The notes under the pieces are model-generated. The model had not been told where the DNA came from, ran no database searches, and was given only the letters and a program-made list of their open reading frames with translations. DNA of 64,000 nt from Oscillospiraceae bacterium (GTDB lineage Bacteria > Bacillota > Clostridia > Saccharofermentanales > Saccharofermentanaceae), in NCBI GenBank assembly GCA_902764825.1, contig CACWXL010000003.1, positions 124,001-188,000 of the forward strand, in the 5' to 3' direction. This document shows positions 1-8,942 of this stretch, one piece after another (the stretch's first letter is position 1; every line of letters starts with the position of its first letter). Both the position numbers and the translations under genes were made by a program.

Positions 1-2
1 TT

Positions 3-170
3 AACAGTGAGCTTTGGGACAGGATCGGTGCAAAGCCCGGAGATGAGATCTGTGTATTTAACGACGACGGTAAGCTGGACATCTGCACTAAGAGTTTCTA
101 TGACAATGAGGATCATGACCTCAGCAGCATAGAAGGATTGGAGACGAAGTATTATGTTGAAGGTCTCTGA
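3..170 (+). CDS. C-terminal end of an upstream gene, in the mraZ position (partial)
   Basis: An open frame enters from the left edge and ends at TGA 168-170, overlapping the rsmH start by 17 bases. The visible 55 residues read like the end of a small beta-rich DNA-binding protein (GAKPGDEI, then VFNDDGKLDICTK). MraZ, an AbrB-fold transcription regulator, normally sits directly before rsmH, so position suggests mraZ. The visible tail does not carry a decisive MraZ motif, so the identity is inferred from context only. Confidence 0.45.
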   Translation, partial: NSELWDRIGAKPGDEICVFNDDGKLDICTKSFYDNEDHDLSSIEGLETKYYVEGL

Positions 171-1122
171 TTTTGATCACATTCCTGTTCTTCTTTACCA
201 GACGGTTGATGCGCTTAACGTCAGACCGGGCGGTATCTACGTCGACTGTACTGCAGGCGGCGGTTCACACAGCGCCGAGATCGCAAGAAGAATGAAGGGA
301 CAGGGGATCCTTGTATCGATCGATAAGGACGGAGCAGCTCTTGCCGCATGCATGGAGCGCAAGGATGCTTTTGCAGGTATCGACTGGATGCCCGTTAAAT
401 CTGACTATAAAGATATAGATGACATTATAAGAAGCCTTAAGATCGGCAAGGTCGACGGCATCATGGCAGACTTGGGTGTTTCTTCATATCAGCTTGATAC
501 AGCAGAAAGAGGCTTCTCTTATATGAAGAACGGCCCTCTGGATATGAGAATGGACCCTGATGAATGGCTTACGGCAGCAGAGGTCGTAAACAGGTATTCA
601 AGAGATGAATTAGAGAGGATCTTCAGGGAATACGGCGAAGAACATCATGCGGGAAGAATCGCTGACGGTATCGTCGAGAGAAGAAGAACAAAGCCTTTCA
701 CAAGGACCACGGAACTTGCGCAGGCTATAAAGGATTATATGCCGGGTCACGGCAGAGGTGAGGACCAGCATCCTGCAAAGAGATGCTTCCAGGCAATAAG
801 GATCGAAGTCAATCACGAGCTTGACGGTCTGGAGTCACTTTTGAACGACGGAATCAGAAAGCTCAAACCGGGCGGAAGATTTGCGGTCATCTCCTTCCAT
901 TCTTTGGAGGACCGCATCGTAAAAGAAGCGTTCAGAAGGGCAGAGAATCCCTGCACGTGTCCTCGTGACTTCCCCGTCTGCGTTTGCGGAAAGAAGTCGC
1001 TCGGTACGGTGATAACGAAGAAACCGATCGAACCGACGGATGAGGAAGTTGAGATCAATCCGAGATCCAGAAGCTCGAAGCTCAGAGTGTTTGAGAGGAA
1101 CGATAACGAGCAATACAACTAA
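154..1122 (+). CDS. rsmH: 16S rRNA (cytosine(1402)-N(4))-methyltransferase RsmH (MraW)
   Basis: RsmH methylates N4 of C1402 in the decoding centre of 16S rRNA, using S-adenosylmethionine. The 322-residue length is normal. HIPVLL near residue 9 is the family N-terminus, the SAM loop DCTAGGGSHS lies at 31-40, and a DLGVSS motif sits near 107. A late FHSLEDR motif and a Cys-rich CTCPRDFPVCVCG stretch near the C-terminus are also typical. ATG 154 is preceded by GGAG at 140-143. It overlaps the previous gene and is followed 26 bases later by the ftsL-like gene, the classic start of the dcw cluster. Confidence 0.95.
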   Translation: MLKVSDFDHIPVLLYQTVDALNVRPGGIYVDCTAGGGSHSAEIARRMKGQGILVSIDKDGAALAACMERKDAFAGIDWMPVKSDYKDIDDIIRSLKIGKVDGIMADLGVSSYQLDTAERGFSYMKNGPLDMRMDPDEWLTAAEVVNRYSRDELERIFREYGEEHHAGRIADGIVERRRTKPFTRTTELAQAIKDYMPGHGRGEDQHPAKRCFQAIRIEVNHELDGLESLLNDGIRKLKPGGRFAVISFHSLEDRIVKEAFRRAENPCTCPRDFPVCVCGKKSLGTVITKKPIEPTDEEVEINPRSRSSKLRVFERNDNEQYN

Positions 1123-1148
1123 GAATTAAGTAAAGGTAAGAATCAGTA

Positions 1149-1844
1149 ATGGCAGTCAAGACAGCATCGAAAAGAAAAATTAAAAGCTTCGATGTAGGCA
1201 CACAGGATAAGGTGCTTGACGAAGTGCTGTCTGCCGGAAAGTCGAACTTCAAGTATACCGAAGGACAGATTCTTCCTTATGATCCGGCCATTATCGAAGA
1301 CGAACCTCTTATCATCGAAGAACCATACAGGGAACAGAATTCTTTGGGCGTAGCTTCTTATGAAGACGTTCAGGAGAGGTCTGTCCAGTATGCGAAAGAA
1401 CACGAAGATCCGCAGACGAGATTAGAGAATAAGAAGAAGAGCAGAAGACTTACCAGGAGAAAGCTTTTCGAGACCATCATATCGATAATCCTTGTAATAG
1501 CTATCGGTGTTTTTGTCATGCTGCTCCTCTATCCGCAGACGGAGATATCCGAACTTGCAAGAGACAATTCAAATCTTAAAGACCAGATAAATACCGCAAA
1601 AAGAGAGATAGTAAACGCAGAAGAGAACGCGAACGGTGTAGCCGACATGGATGTCATCCGTGCACGTGCCATAGCACTCGGAATGCAGGATCCTAACATG
1701 AATCAGGTCATCAGCCTCCCGATCCCTAATACGGATTCATTGAAGACAAGGATCAACTATAACTCTGATGGAATAAATGAGGAAGCGTTCAAGGATTCCA
1801 AGGACGCATTGGCTGATTACTATGCCGCGCATCCGGATAAGTAA
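1149..1844 (+). CDS. FtsL/DivIC-like septum formation membrane protein
   Basis: This 231-residue protein has a long polar cytoplasmic N-terminus (about 100 residues) ending in a Lys/Arg-rich patch. One transmembrane segment follows (about 112-132, FETIISIILVIAIGVFVMLLL). After it comes a heptad-like extracellular stretch (SELARDNSNLKDQINTAKREI), as in FtsL/FtsB/DivIC. These bitopic proteins form the complex that links FtsQ to the septal synthase FtsW-FtsI. Position between rsmH and the PBP is the ftsL position, but the sequence alone does not separate FtsL from DivIC. AAGGTAAG precedes ATG 1149. The N-terminus is longer than usual. Confidence 0.7.
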   Translation: MAVKTASKRKIKSFDVGTQDKVLDEVLSAGKSNFKYTEGQILPYDPAIIEDEPLIIEEPYREQNSLGVASYEDVQERSVQYAKEHEDPQTRLENKKKSRRLTRRKLFETIISIILVIAIGVFVMLLLYPQTEISELARDNSNLKDQINTAKREIVNAEENANGVADMDVIRARAIALGMQDPNMNQVISLPIPNTDSLKTRINYNSDGINEEAFKDSKDALADYYAAHPDK

Positions 1845-4305
1845 TGGCAGCAATCCCGTCGGAAGTGTTTCCGGGATAAAGAGGGAGCAGATAAAAGAGC
1901 CTGCAGAAGGCTCTCCGGAAAACGGACAGGAGAATCAGGCAAAATCCAAACCGGTCAACCGCAGCATTTATGCCAAGGCGTGGATAGGCGTTGTGGCCGT
2001 TGTCGTCGTCTTATATACCGTCTATCTGCTCTTCAACCTTTACCGCACGACTGTTACCGATTACGACAAGTATGCAAGAGCTGCCGCTGATGAACAGTGG
2101 ACGCTCGTAACATACAGTGCGAGCAGAGGTGTCATCTACGATGCGAACATGGTTCCTCTTGCATCCAATACATACGACTACACGCTTATCTGCTCACCTA
2201 AGATGGTCACTTCGACCCTTATGGACAGACAGCAGATCATGGACGGCGTCGTAAACATCCTGGGCGTCAATTACGAGAAACTCGATAAGATGATCCCGGT
2301 AGATCCGACGGATAAGACCGATAAGCGTAATGATGTTGCAGGATGCGATGTCATTAAGAATATCTCCGCAGAGAAGAAGGACGAGTTCTCGAAATGGGCG
2401 AAAGACAATAAGGTCAAGGGTTTTGCCTTTGTTGCCGTTCCCCAGAGATACTATAACTACGGAAGCCTTGCTTCACAGGTCGTAGGATATGCGAAGAACG
2501 ACGGTGTAAGCCTTAACGGTCTTTACGGACTCGAAGCTTATTACAACACGGTCCTCTCCGGTGATGACGGCTACAGATATTCTGAGACAGATGAGATCAC
2601 GGGTGGTGTTCTGCCTTATTCCGATGCAACTTCCATAGCCGTTTCCGACGGAAACAGTATCGTTACCAATATCGATATAAGTATCCAGAGAATCGCTGAA
2701 GAAGCAGCGAAGGAAGCCTATGACAAATTCGACCCGATCGACGGTGTCTGCGCGATCGTAATGAATCCTTATACGGGTGCCGTTTATGCGATGGTATCGA
2801 TCCCCAATTACGACCTTAACGATCCTTATGCAAGACCTTACGGTGTCGGTGAAGAAGCGTGGAATTACATGGATTCCGAGACCAGGGTCCAATATGTAAT
2901 GGCAAATGCATGGCGCAACCGCTGCGTTTCCGATACATACGAGCCGGGTTCAACATTCAAGGCTCTTACTACTTGTATGGCCTTTGAGGAAAACCTTGCA
3001 AGGGAAGATCAGACCTTCGACGATGCTCCGTTAAAACTTTCCGAACAGCATACGATCTCCTGCTGGATGCAGAAGACTGCAGGCTTCAACCATGGTCAGG
3101 AAACTCTTGTCAAAGCATTCGAGAACTCCTGCAACCCTGTCTTTGCCCAGCTGGCACAGAAGATCGGAATAACCAAGTATTATACATACGTCCGCATGCT
3201 CGGTTTCTACGATGTAACCGGCATCGATCTTCCTGCCGAAGGTAAGGGCATCTTCCATAAGAATCCGTCAAAAGTCGACATGTCCGTTTTGTCTTACGGC
3301 GAATCTTCGACGGTTACGCCTATCCAGCTCCTCACATCCTACTGCGCCATCGTTAACGGCGGCGACCTTCTTGTTCCGCATATCGTAAAATACATTACGG
3401 ATCCTGAAGGAAATATCGTGGATGAGATCGAGCCTGAAGTAGTCCGCACGGTGTTCTCCGAAGATACCTGCAGAAGAGTAAGGAAACTGATGGAAGGCGT
3501 TGTATCCGACGGTACGGGTTCAGCAGGTAAAGTTGCAGGTTATGCCGTCGCAGGTAAGACATCAACATCCACGATCGACGTCGGTGAACTTAAGGGACTG
3601 CACGTGCTCTCATTCTCTTGCTATGCACCTGCATACGACCCTAAGATAGCGGTCCTCGTAGTAATTAATAAACCGAGAGATAAGAGCGTAGGTTCATCGT
3701 CGGCGGCATCGACAGCTGCAAAGATCGTTGAAGGCACGCTCTCCTATATGGGTGTCGAGAGAAAATTCACCGAAGAAGAATACAGCGAGATGCTCAAGGA
3801 ATGGTACGTTCAGAAGGTCGACGGACTGCCGGCGTCACAGGCTGCATCGAAGATCTCCGTTAACGGTCTTTCAACGCTCTACGGCACGCTCGACATGAAT
3901 TCCGAGACCATCGTTGCCAGAACATATCCGGACTTTTACAACACGCTTTATAAGACAGGTGTCGTTGTCCTCTATCCTGAGAATGTTTCAAAGGAGGAGA
4001 TGCTCACGACGAGAGTTCCGAATATGGCAGGAATGTCTGCGATCGAGTGCATCGAGGCGTGCCTTAAGATGAATCTCAACTGCAAGATCGACAAGGACAG
4101 CGACATAAAGGGAGTCTGCGTAAGCCAGAGCGTTGCTTCGGGTCAGACGGTCTATGCTGGCGATATCATCCGCGTTAAGCTGTCCAGAAATGCCAATGTG
4201 GATTATAACCAGCAGAACGATGCGACCAAATCATCATCTGTCGTTGATACACAGGGTGAAGACGGCAGAACAGACGTAAACACGAATAAGAAAAGAGAGA
4301 ACTAG
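1822..4305 (+). CDS. Class B penicillin-binding protein with PASTA domain (FtsI/SpoVD type)
   Basis: This is the transpeptidase that cross-links septal peptidoglycan. With ATG 1822 it has 827 residues: a short basic N-terminus, one TM segment near 45-65, a dimerisation domain (SRGVIYDAN), then the penicillin-binding domain. Catalytic motifs are S377-TFK (SxxK), S436-C-N438 (SxN) and K579-T-S581 (KTG equivalent). One PASTA repeat lies near 732-795 (VPNMAGMS), as in SpoVD/PbpB. The start is uncertain: ATG 1822 lies inside the upstream gene with no good ribosome site, and the TAATG at 1842-1846 is out of frame. The family call is firm; the division versus sporulation role is inferred from context. 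Confidence 0.9.
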   Translation: MPRIRISNGSNPVGSVSGIKREQIKEPAEGSPENGQENQAKSKPVNRSIYAKAWIGVVAVVVVLYTVYLLFNLYRTTVTDYDKYARAAADEQWTLVTYSASRGVIYDANMVPLASNTYDYTLICSPKMVTSTLMDRQQIMDGVVNILGVNYEKLDKMIPVDPTDKTDKRNDVAGCDVIKNISAEKKDEFSKWAKDNKVKGFAFVAVPQRYYNYGSLASQVVGYAKNDGVSLNGLYGLEAYYNTVLSGDDGYRYSETDEITGGVLPYSDATSIAVSDGNSIVTNIDISIQRIAEEAAKEAYDKFDPIDGVCAIVMNPYTGAVYAMVSIPNYDLNDPYARPYGVGEEAWNYMDSETRVQYVMANAWRNRCVSDTYEPGSTFKALTTCMAFEENLAREDQTFDDAPLKLSEQHTISCWMQKTAGFNHGQETLVKAFENSCNPVFAQLAQKIGITKYYTYVRMLGFYDVTGIDLPAEGKGIFHKNPSKVDMSVLSYGESSTVTPIQLLTSYCAIVNGGDLLVPHIVKYITDPEGNIVDEIEPEVVRTVFSEDTCRRVRKLMEGVVSDGTGSAGKVAGYAVAGKTSTSTIDVGELKGLHVLSFSCYAPAYDPKIAVLVVINKPRDKSVGSSSAASTAAKIVEGTLSYMGVERKFTEEEYSEMLKEWYVQKVDGLPASQAASKISVNGLSTLYGTLDMNSETIVARTYPDFYNTLYKTGVVVLYPENVSKEEMLTTRVPNMAGMSAIECIEACLKMNLNCKIDKDSDIKGVCVSQSVASGQTVYAGDIIRVKLSRNANVDYNQQNDATKSSSVVDTQGEDGRTDVNTNKKREN

Positions 4306-4441
4306 TGCTCTCACGCACAAACATGGGAGGCACCTTTACATGAATTTCATTGTTTTTGCCACATAAGAGATGGAACTTTTTGTTTTAATATATTTGTCGG
4401 TGGAAAACCGCCATATACAGACAGCGGCAGAGGAAGAATAA
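4306..4441 (+). other. Gap between the PBP gene and murE with two tiny reading frames
   Basis: This 136-base gap interrupts an otherwise tightly packed cluster. It holds a perfect-looking ribosome site (GGGAGG 4325-4330) before ATG 4340, which opens only an 8-codon frame ending at 4366. A second frame of 23 codons runs from ATG 4370 to TAA 4439-4441, directly abutting the murE ATG. They could be leader peptides, remnants of a lost gene or chance. No strong promoter or terminator was found. Confidence 0.3.
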
Positions 4442-5953
4442 ATGAAACTCCTGGAAGTTCTTAACAACATAGATTTTGAGACAGTAGCGGGTGATCTCAA
4501 CAAGGAGATCACATCTGTTGAGTATGACTCCAGAAAAGTAGCGATCGGTTCACTTTTCGTATGCGTAAAGGGCTTTACCGTAGACGGCCATTCATATGCT
4601 TCAATGGCGGCGGAGAAAGGCGCTTCGGCTATCGTTGTCGATAAGAACAGAACGTGCCTTACAACCGATGAATTAGATGTACTTGCCAAAGAGAATTTCC
4701 TCTGCGTCATTGAGATAGATGATACGCATAAGCACCTTGCCGATCTTTGCGCGAATTTCTATGAGCATCCGGAGAAGAAACTTGCGGTTTACGGCATTAC
4801 CGGAACCAAGGGCAAGACCACTACCGCATTCATGTTGAGAGCGATACTCGAGCAGAGCGGAAGAGACACGGGTCTTGTCGGAACAGTCTGCAACATCATT
4901 GCAGGACACAAGACGCATGCTGCGCATACTACGCCTGAAGCAAGAGAACTCTATGACATGATGGATGTCCTCACTAGGAACGGTTCTTCAAGTCTTGTAA
5001 TGGAAGTCTCCTCACAGGCTCTAAAGCTCGACAGGGTAAGAGGCATCAGATACCGTACGGCTGCATTTACCAATCTTTACGAAGACCACATCGCTCCCAA
5101 TGAGCATCCCGATATGGAAGACTACCTGTCATGCAAGCTCAGGATCTTCGATAACTGTGAGACGGGCATCTTGAATCTTGACTGCAGCGCTTCAGATAAA
5201 GTCATTGAATACTGCAAGGGAAAGACAGAGCTCATTACATATTCGGTAGAAGGCGAAGCTGATTTTACAGCAAGGAACTTAAGACCCGAGAGAAGAGGAC
5301 ATGTAACGGGAACTGTTTTCGAGCTTGACTGCAAATACTATAAATGCGATATCTTCGTAGCTCTTCCGGGCAAGTTCAACGTATATAACGCACTCTGCGC
5401 AATAGCTTCGGCTGTGACGGAAGGCATCGATATCGAAGTCATCAAGCAGGCGCTCGAAAATATCAGCGTTCCGGGAAGAATGCAGCCTGTGGAGAACAAC
5501 TTCGGAGTCAACATCCTCGTTGACTATGCGCATAATGCCGCTGCATTGGAGAGCGTTTTAAATACTCTCAAGGAATATACGGAAGGCAGGATAATCACTG
5601 TCTTCGGATGCGGCGGAAACCGCTCGAGAACAAGACGTTTTGAGATGGGCGAAGTGTCCGGCAATCTTTCGGATTATACGGTGATCACATCTGACAATCC
5701 GCGCAATGAAGAGCCTGACAGCATAATCGCCGACATCGTTACGGGAATCTCCAAGACATCGGGCAGATATGAGATCGAGCCTGACAGAAGCAAGGCTATA
5801 AAGCTTTCAATTAACATGGCGGAAAAGGGCGATACTGTCCTCATCGCCGGCAAGGGACACGAAGACTACCAGATCTTTGCGGATAAAACGATACATTTCG
5901 ATGATTGCGAGCATGCCAGAAATGCTGTGATCGAGCGGGCAGGAAATTCATGA
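4442..5953 (+). CDS. murE: UDP-N-acetylmuramoyl-L-alanyl-D-glutamate--2,6-diaminopimelate ligase MurE
   Basis: MurE adds the third amino acid to the peptidoglycan stem peptide in the cytoplasm, using ATP. The 503-residue protein has the Mur ligase fold: N-terminal UDP-binding domain, ATP loop GTKGKTTT at 121-128, central motif EVSSQALKLDRV, and a C-terminal domain. D418-N-P-R421 followed by NEEPD is the substrate loop that marks meso-diaminopimelate specificity, so the organism should have DAP-type peptidoglycan. GAGGAAG precedes ATG 4442. It overlaps murF by four bases (ATGA). Confidence 0.95.
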   Translation: MKLLEVLNNIDFETVAGDLNKEITSVEYDSRKVAIGSLFVCVKGFTVDGHSYASMAAEKGASAIVVDKNRTCLTTDELDVLAKENFLCVIEIDDTHKHLADLCANFYEHPEKKLAVYGITGTKGKTTTAFMLRAILEQSGRDTGLVGTVCNIIAGHKTHAAHTTPEARELYDMMDVLTRNGSSSLVMEVSSQALKLDRVRGIRYRTAAFTNLYEDHIAPNEHPDMEDYLSCKLRIFDNCETGILNLDCSASDKVIEYCKGKTELITYSVEGEADFTARNLRPERRGHVTGTVFELDCKYYKCDIFVALPGKFNVYNALCAIASAVTEGIDIEVIKQALENISVPGRMQPVENNFGVNILVDYAHNAAALESVLNTLKEYTEGRIITVFGCGGNRSRTRRFEMGEVSGNLSDYTVITSDNPRNEEPDSIIADIVTGISKTSGRYEIEPDRSKAIKLSINMAEKGDTVLIAGKGHEDYQIFADKTIHFDDCEHARNAVIERAGNS

Positions 5954-7404
5954 TGTTTACGCTTGAAGAAGTAAAGAAAGCAGTTGGCGGCAGACTCGTC
6001 TCTAAAACGGATGAGAATGTTTTCGCGACTTCGATAGAAGTAACCGGAGTATCGACCGATACAAGGACGATAAAGGAAGGCGAACTATTTATCGCCTTGA
6101 AGGGCGAGAATTTCGACGGAAACGACTACCTTGCAAAGGCAGCGGAACTGGGTGCCTCCGCACTTATTACCAATGATGAGAAGAGAGTTCCCGAAGGCGC
6201 AAATGCTATCATCGTGGAAGATACCGTAAAGGCTTTGGGCCTTCTTGCAAATCATTACAGATTCAAGCTGGGCTGCAAAGTGATCGCGGTAACGGGTTCT
6301 GTCGGCAAGACTTCAACAAGGACTATGATCGCCGAAGTCTTAAAGACCGGGCTTAAGGTCCATTCATCCGAGAAGAACAACAATAACGAGATAGGAATGG
6401 CTCAGACGATCCTCTCCGCACCCGAAGATTCCGATGTCATCGTAGTCGAGATGGGTATGAGAGGCGAAGGCCAGATCTCGTATCTTACGAAGATCGCAAG
6501 ACCCGACATAGCGATCATAACGAACATCGGCTATTCGCATATCGGGATATTGGAGAGCAAAGATGCGATCATGAACGCGAAAATGGAGATCTGCGAAGGC
6601 CTTACAGACGGCGGCATCATCGCCATCAACAGCGACGACAGAAAGCTCTTTGACCACTGCGTTAAAGTGCTCACGATAAATAATTTCATTGCAGGCATCC
6701 AGGTAAGTTCAGATGATGATCTTCCTTGTCCATTGATCGTTTCCGCTACTGACGTAAAAGAGACTGACGAAGGAATGTCTTTCGGCGCGAAGCTTAAGAG
6801 GATGGGCGTTGATTCCGAATTCAAGATCCCTCTTAATGTCGGAATGTACGGAGAGCCCGCCATAAGAAATGCCCTCTTTGCTATCTTCTGTGCCTACATG
6901 ATGGGCATTACCGGTACGCCTGAGAGCAGGCAGAAGATCGCTGATGTCATAAGAAACAAGAGCGCTGTTGACGGAAGAGGCGCTATCACCGAGACAAAGA
7001 GATATTTCATAATGAACGATGCATATAATGCGTCTCCGGAATCGATGGCAAATTCCTTCCTGAACTTTTCCAGGAAGGCAAAAGGTCACCGTAAGGTATT
7101 AGCTCTGGGAGGAATGCTGGAGCTCGGCAAATTCGCTCCCGGCCTTCACGAGCTGACGGGTAAGGACTGTGCTTCATATGACTTCGACAGGGTCTTTGTG
7201 ACAGGCGATAATGCCGATGAATTCATCAAAGGCGCCCACATGGTTAATATGAAGCTCGAAATAGTAAAATGTAAAGATACCGAAGACGTGCAAAGACGAC
7301 TTGAAGACTACGTCAGAGACGATGACGCGATACTTTTCAAGGCCTCGCACAGCTTTGGATTTGAGAAGGTCGCAAAATATTTTATCGAGAAGGGAAATGC
7401 CTGA
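5950..7404 (+). CDS. murF: UDP-N-acetylmuramoyl-tripeptide--D-alanyl-D-alanine ligase MurF
   Basis: MurF ligates D-Ala-D-Ala to the UDP-MurNAc tripeptide, the last cytoplasmic step before transfer to lipid. The 484-residue protein has a MurF N-terminal domain (GVSTDTRTIKEGELFIALKGE), the ATP loop TGSVGKTSTR around K120, and NDAYNASPESM in the C-terminal half, the usual MurF signature. ATG 5950 overlaps the murE stop (ATGATG at 5950-5955), implying coupling. mraY would normally follow; here ftsW follows after three bases. Confidence 0.95.
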   Translation: MMFTLEEVKKAVGGRLVSKTDENVFATSIEVTGVSTDTRTIKEGELFIALKGENFDGNDYLAKAAELGASALITNDEKRVPEGANAIIVEDTVKALGLLANHYRFKLGCKVIAVTGSVGKTSTRTMIAEVLKTGLKVHSSEKNNNNEIGMAQTILSAPEDSDVIVVEMGMRGEGQISYLTKIARPDIAIITNIGYSHIGILESKDAIMNAKMEICEGLTDGGIIAINSDDRKLFDHCVKVLTINNFIAGIQVSSDDDLPCPLIVSATDVKETDEGMSFGAKLKRMGVDSEFKIPLNVGMYGEPAIRNALFAIFCAYMMGITGTPESRQKIADVIRNKSAVDGRGAITETKRYFIMNDAYNASPESMANSFLNFSRKAKGHRKVLALGGMLELGKFAPGLHELTGKDCASYDFDRVFVTGDNADEFIKGAHMVNMKLEIVKCKDTEDVQRRLEDYVRDDDAILFKASHSFGFEKVAKYFIEKGNA

Positions 7405-7407
7405 CGG

Positions 7408-8937
7408 ATGGCAGAGAAAAAGGTGAAGTCGATCATACCTGATGTACCGCTGTACGGAACTCCCGGCAATGCGGCAGGTTCGGGTGCGTCCAAGCCTCAG
7501 GCTCCCGCCAAAAAGAATCCTTCGAAGGCTCACGCACCTGTCAGAAAACAGGCTCCCGCAAAGCCTTTTGCAGATCCCAAGACAGGCAAGATAACGGATA
7601 TCGAGAGTCTTATCGAACCTCCGCCGAAGCCCGAGAAAGAAGGCATCAATGCTGCCACGATCGAGCAGGCTGTAAAGTCATCCAATATCCCGATGATCCT
7701 TATGATCTTTGCCCTGATCGTATTCGGACTTGTCATCCTCTACTCGGTATCGGGTCCTGATGCTTACGGCCAATTTAAGGATTCTTCTTGGTTCTTAACG
7801 AGACAGATAAGATTCACTGTTGCCGGACTGATCGTAATGTTCATCATTTCGTTTATTCCGATCGACTTCTTCAGACAGAAATGGGTCGCTTTCGGCGCTT
7901 ATGTATTGAGCCTCGGTCTCGCCCTTGCCACGATCGCACTCGGCGTAGGACGTGAGCATGGTGCTGCACGCTGGATCAATATCGGTCCTATCCAGCTCCA
8001 GAGTTCGGAGATCATCAAAGTCGCCCTTATCGTTGCCTTTGCCGGATACCGTTCGGTAATCGCGTATCTGAGGAAAGAGGGCAGGATAAGGGAACCCAAG
8101 ACCAAGACGGGAAAGATCATTGCGCATACTATGATCGAATTCATCATTCCAATCGGATTGTGCATCCTTGTCGACGTCGTCATTCTCCTGCAGCCCCACC
8201 TGTCATGCTTCATTATCGTTGCTGCGGTCATCTTCATGTGCGCTCTTGTATCTGAGATACCTGCAAGATCATGGCTCTACGGTATTATCGTTCTGCTTGC
8301 CGTCGCGATCGTCGGCGGCGCGATCGCATTTGCGGTAGTACCTGCTGCAAAGCGTGAAAGATTCATGAAGAACTACGCTCACGTTTTCAAGCGAATCGCG
8401 ATCTTTACCGCTGACGAAGAAGAACTCGACAATGAGGACGAGGGACTTACAAGAGACGATACGCGTCAGGTTGACAACGCGCACAATGCCTTAGGTTCAG
8501 GCGGAATGTGGGGCGTCGGTCTCGGCAATTCCAGATCAAAATACAACTACGTTTCAGAGGCCCAGAACGACTACATCTTCTCGATCTATATCGAGGAGAC
8601 GGGCTTTGTCGGAGGAGTCATCCTGATGATGATGTACCTTGTGATATTCTTTATGTGCCTTGCCGTGTGCTGGCGGGCCAAAGACGTGTTCTCCAGGACT
8701 ATAGCGACCGGGTGTACGGCCTTGATATTCGTCGAAGTCCTGATGAATATCTCGGTTGAGCTGCAGGTCATTCCTGCTACGGGTGTTACGCTGCCGTTTG
8801 TAAGTTACGGCGGTACGGCACAGGTAACGCTCCTTATCGCATACGGCCTCATTCTCTCAGTATCAAGAAGCGGAACCGTAAGACCTGAGAAAAAGAGCCT
8901 CAAGTCTCCGGTAAAGCTGTTCAAGCGGGGAGCGTGA
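7408..8937 (+). CDS. ftsW: FtsW, septal peptidoglycan glycosyltransferase (SEDS family)
   Basis: This polytopic SEDS protein polymerises lipid II glycan strands with its partner class B PBP. It has 509 residues. The first 85 or so are a Pro/Ala/Lys-rich cytoplasmic tail, longer than usual. About ten membrane segments follow, starting at PMILMIFALIVFGLVILYSVSG. Family landmarks are ARWINIGPIQLQSSEIIKVALI, the large loop with NAHNALGSGGMWGVGLGNS, and the C-terminal TGVTLPFVSYGG. RodA is the alternative, but the gene order (murF-ftsW-murG) supports FtsW. Confidence 0.93.
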   Translation: MAEKKVKSIIPDVPLYGTPGNAAGSGASKPQAPAKKNPSKAHAPVRKQAPAKPFADPKTGKITDIESLIEPPPKPEKEGINAATIEQAVKSSNIPMILMIFALIVFGLVILYSVSGPDAYGQFKDSSWFLTRQIRFTVAGLIVMFIISFIPIDFFRQKWVAFGAYVLSLGLALATIALGVGREHGAARWINIGPIQLQSSEIIKVALIVAFAGYRSVIAYLRKEGRIREPKTKTGKIIAHTMIEFIIPIGLCILVDVVILLQPHLSCFIIVAAVIFMCALVSEIPARSWLYGIIVLLAVAIVGGAIAFAVVPAAKRERFMKNYAHVFKRIAIFTADEEELDNEDEGLTRDDTRQVDNAHNALGSGGMWGVGLGNSRSKYNYVSEAQNDYIFSIYIEETGFVGGVILMMMYLVIFFMCLAVCWRAKDVFSRTIATGCTALIFVEVLMNISVELQVIPATGVTLPFVSYGGTAQVTLLIAYGLILSVSRSGTVRPEKKSLKSPVKLFKRGA

Positions 8938-8942
8938 GACAG

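Noticed and set aside
1844..1879. 11-codon frame from the TAATG
   Set aside because: Too short to be a gene by itself; kept only as a clue to the PBP start problem.
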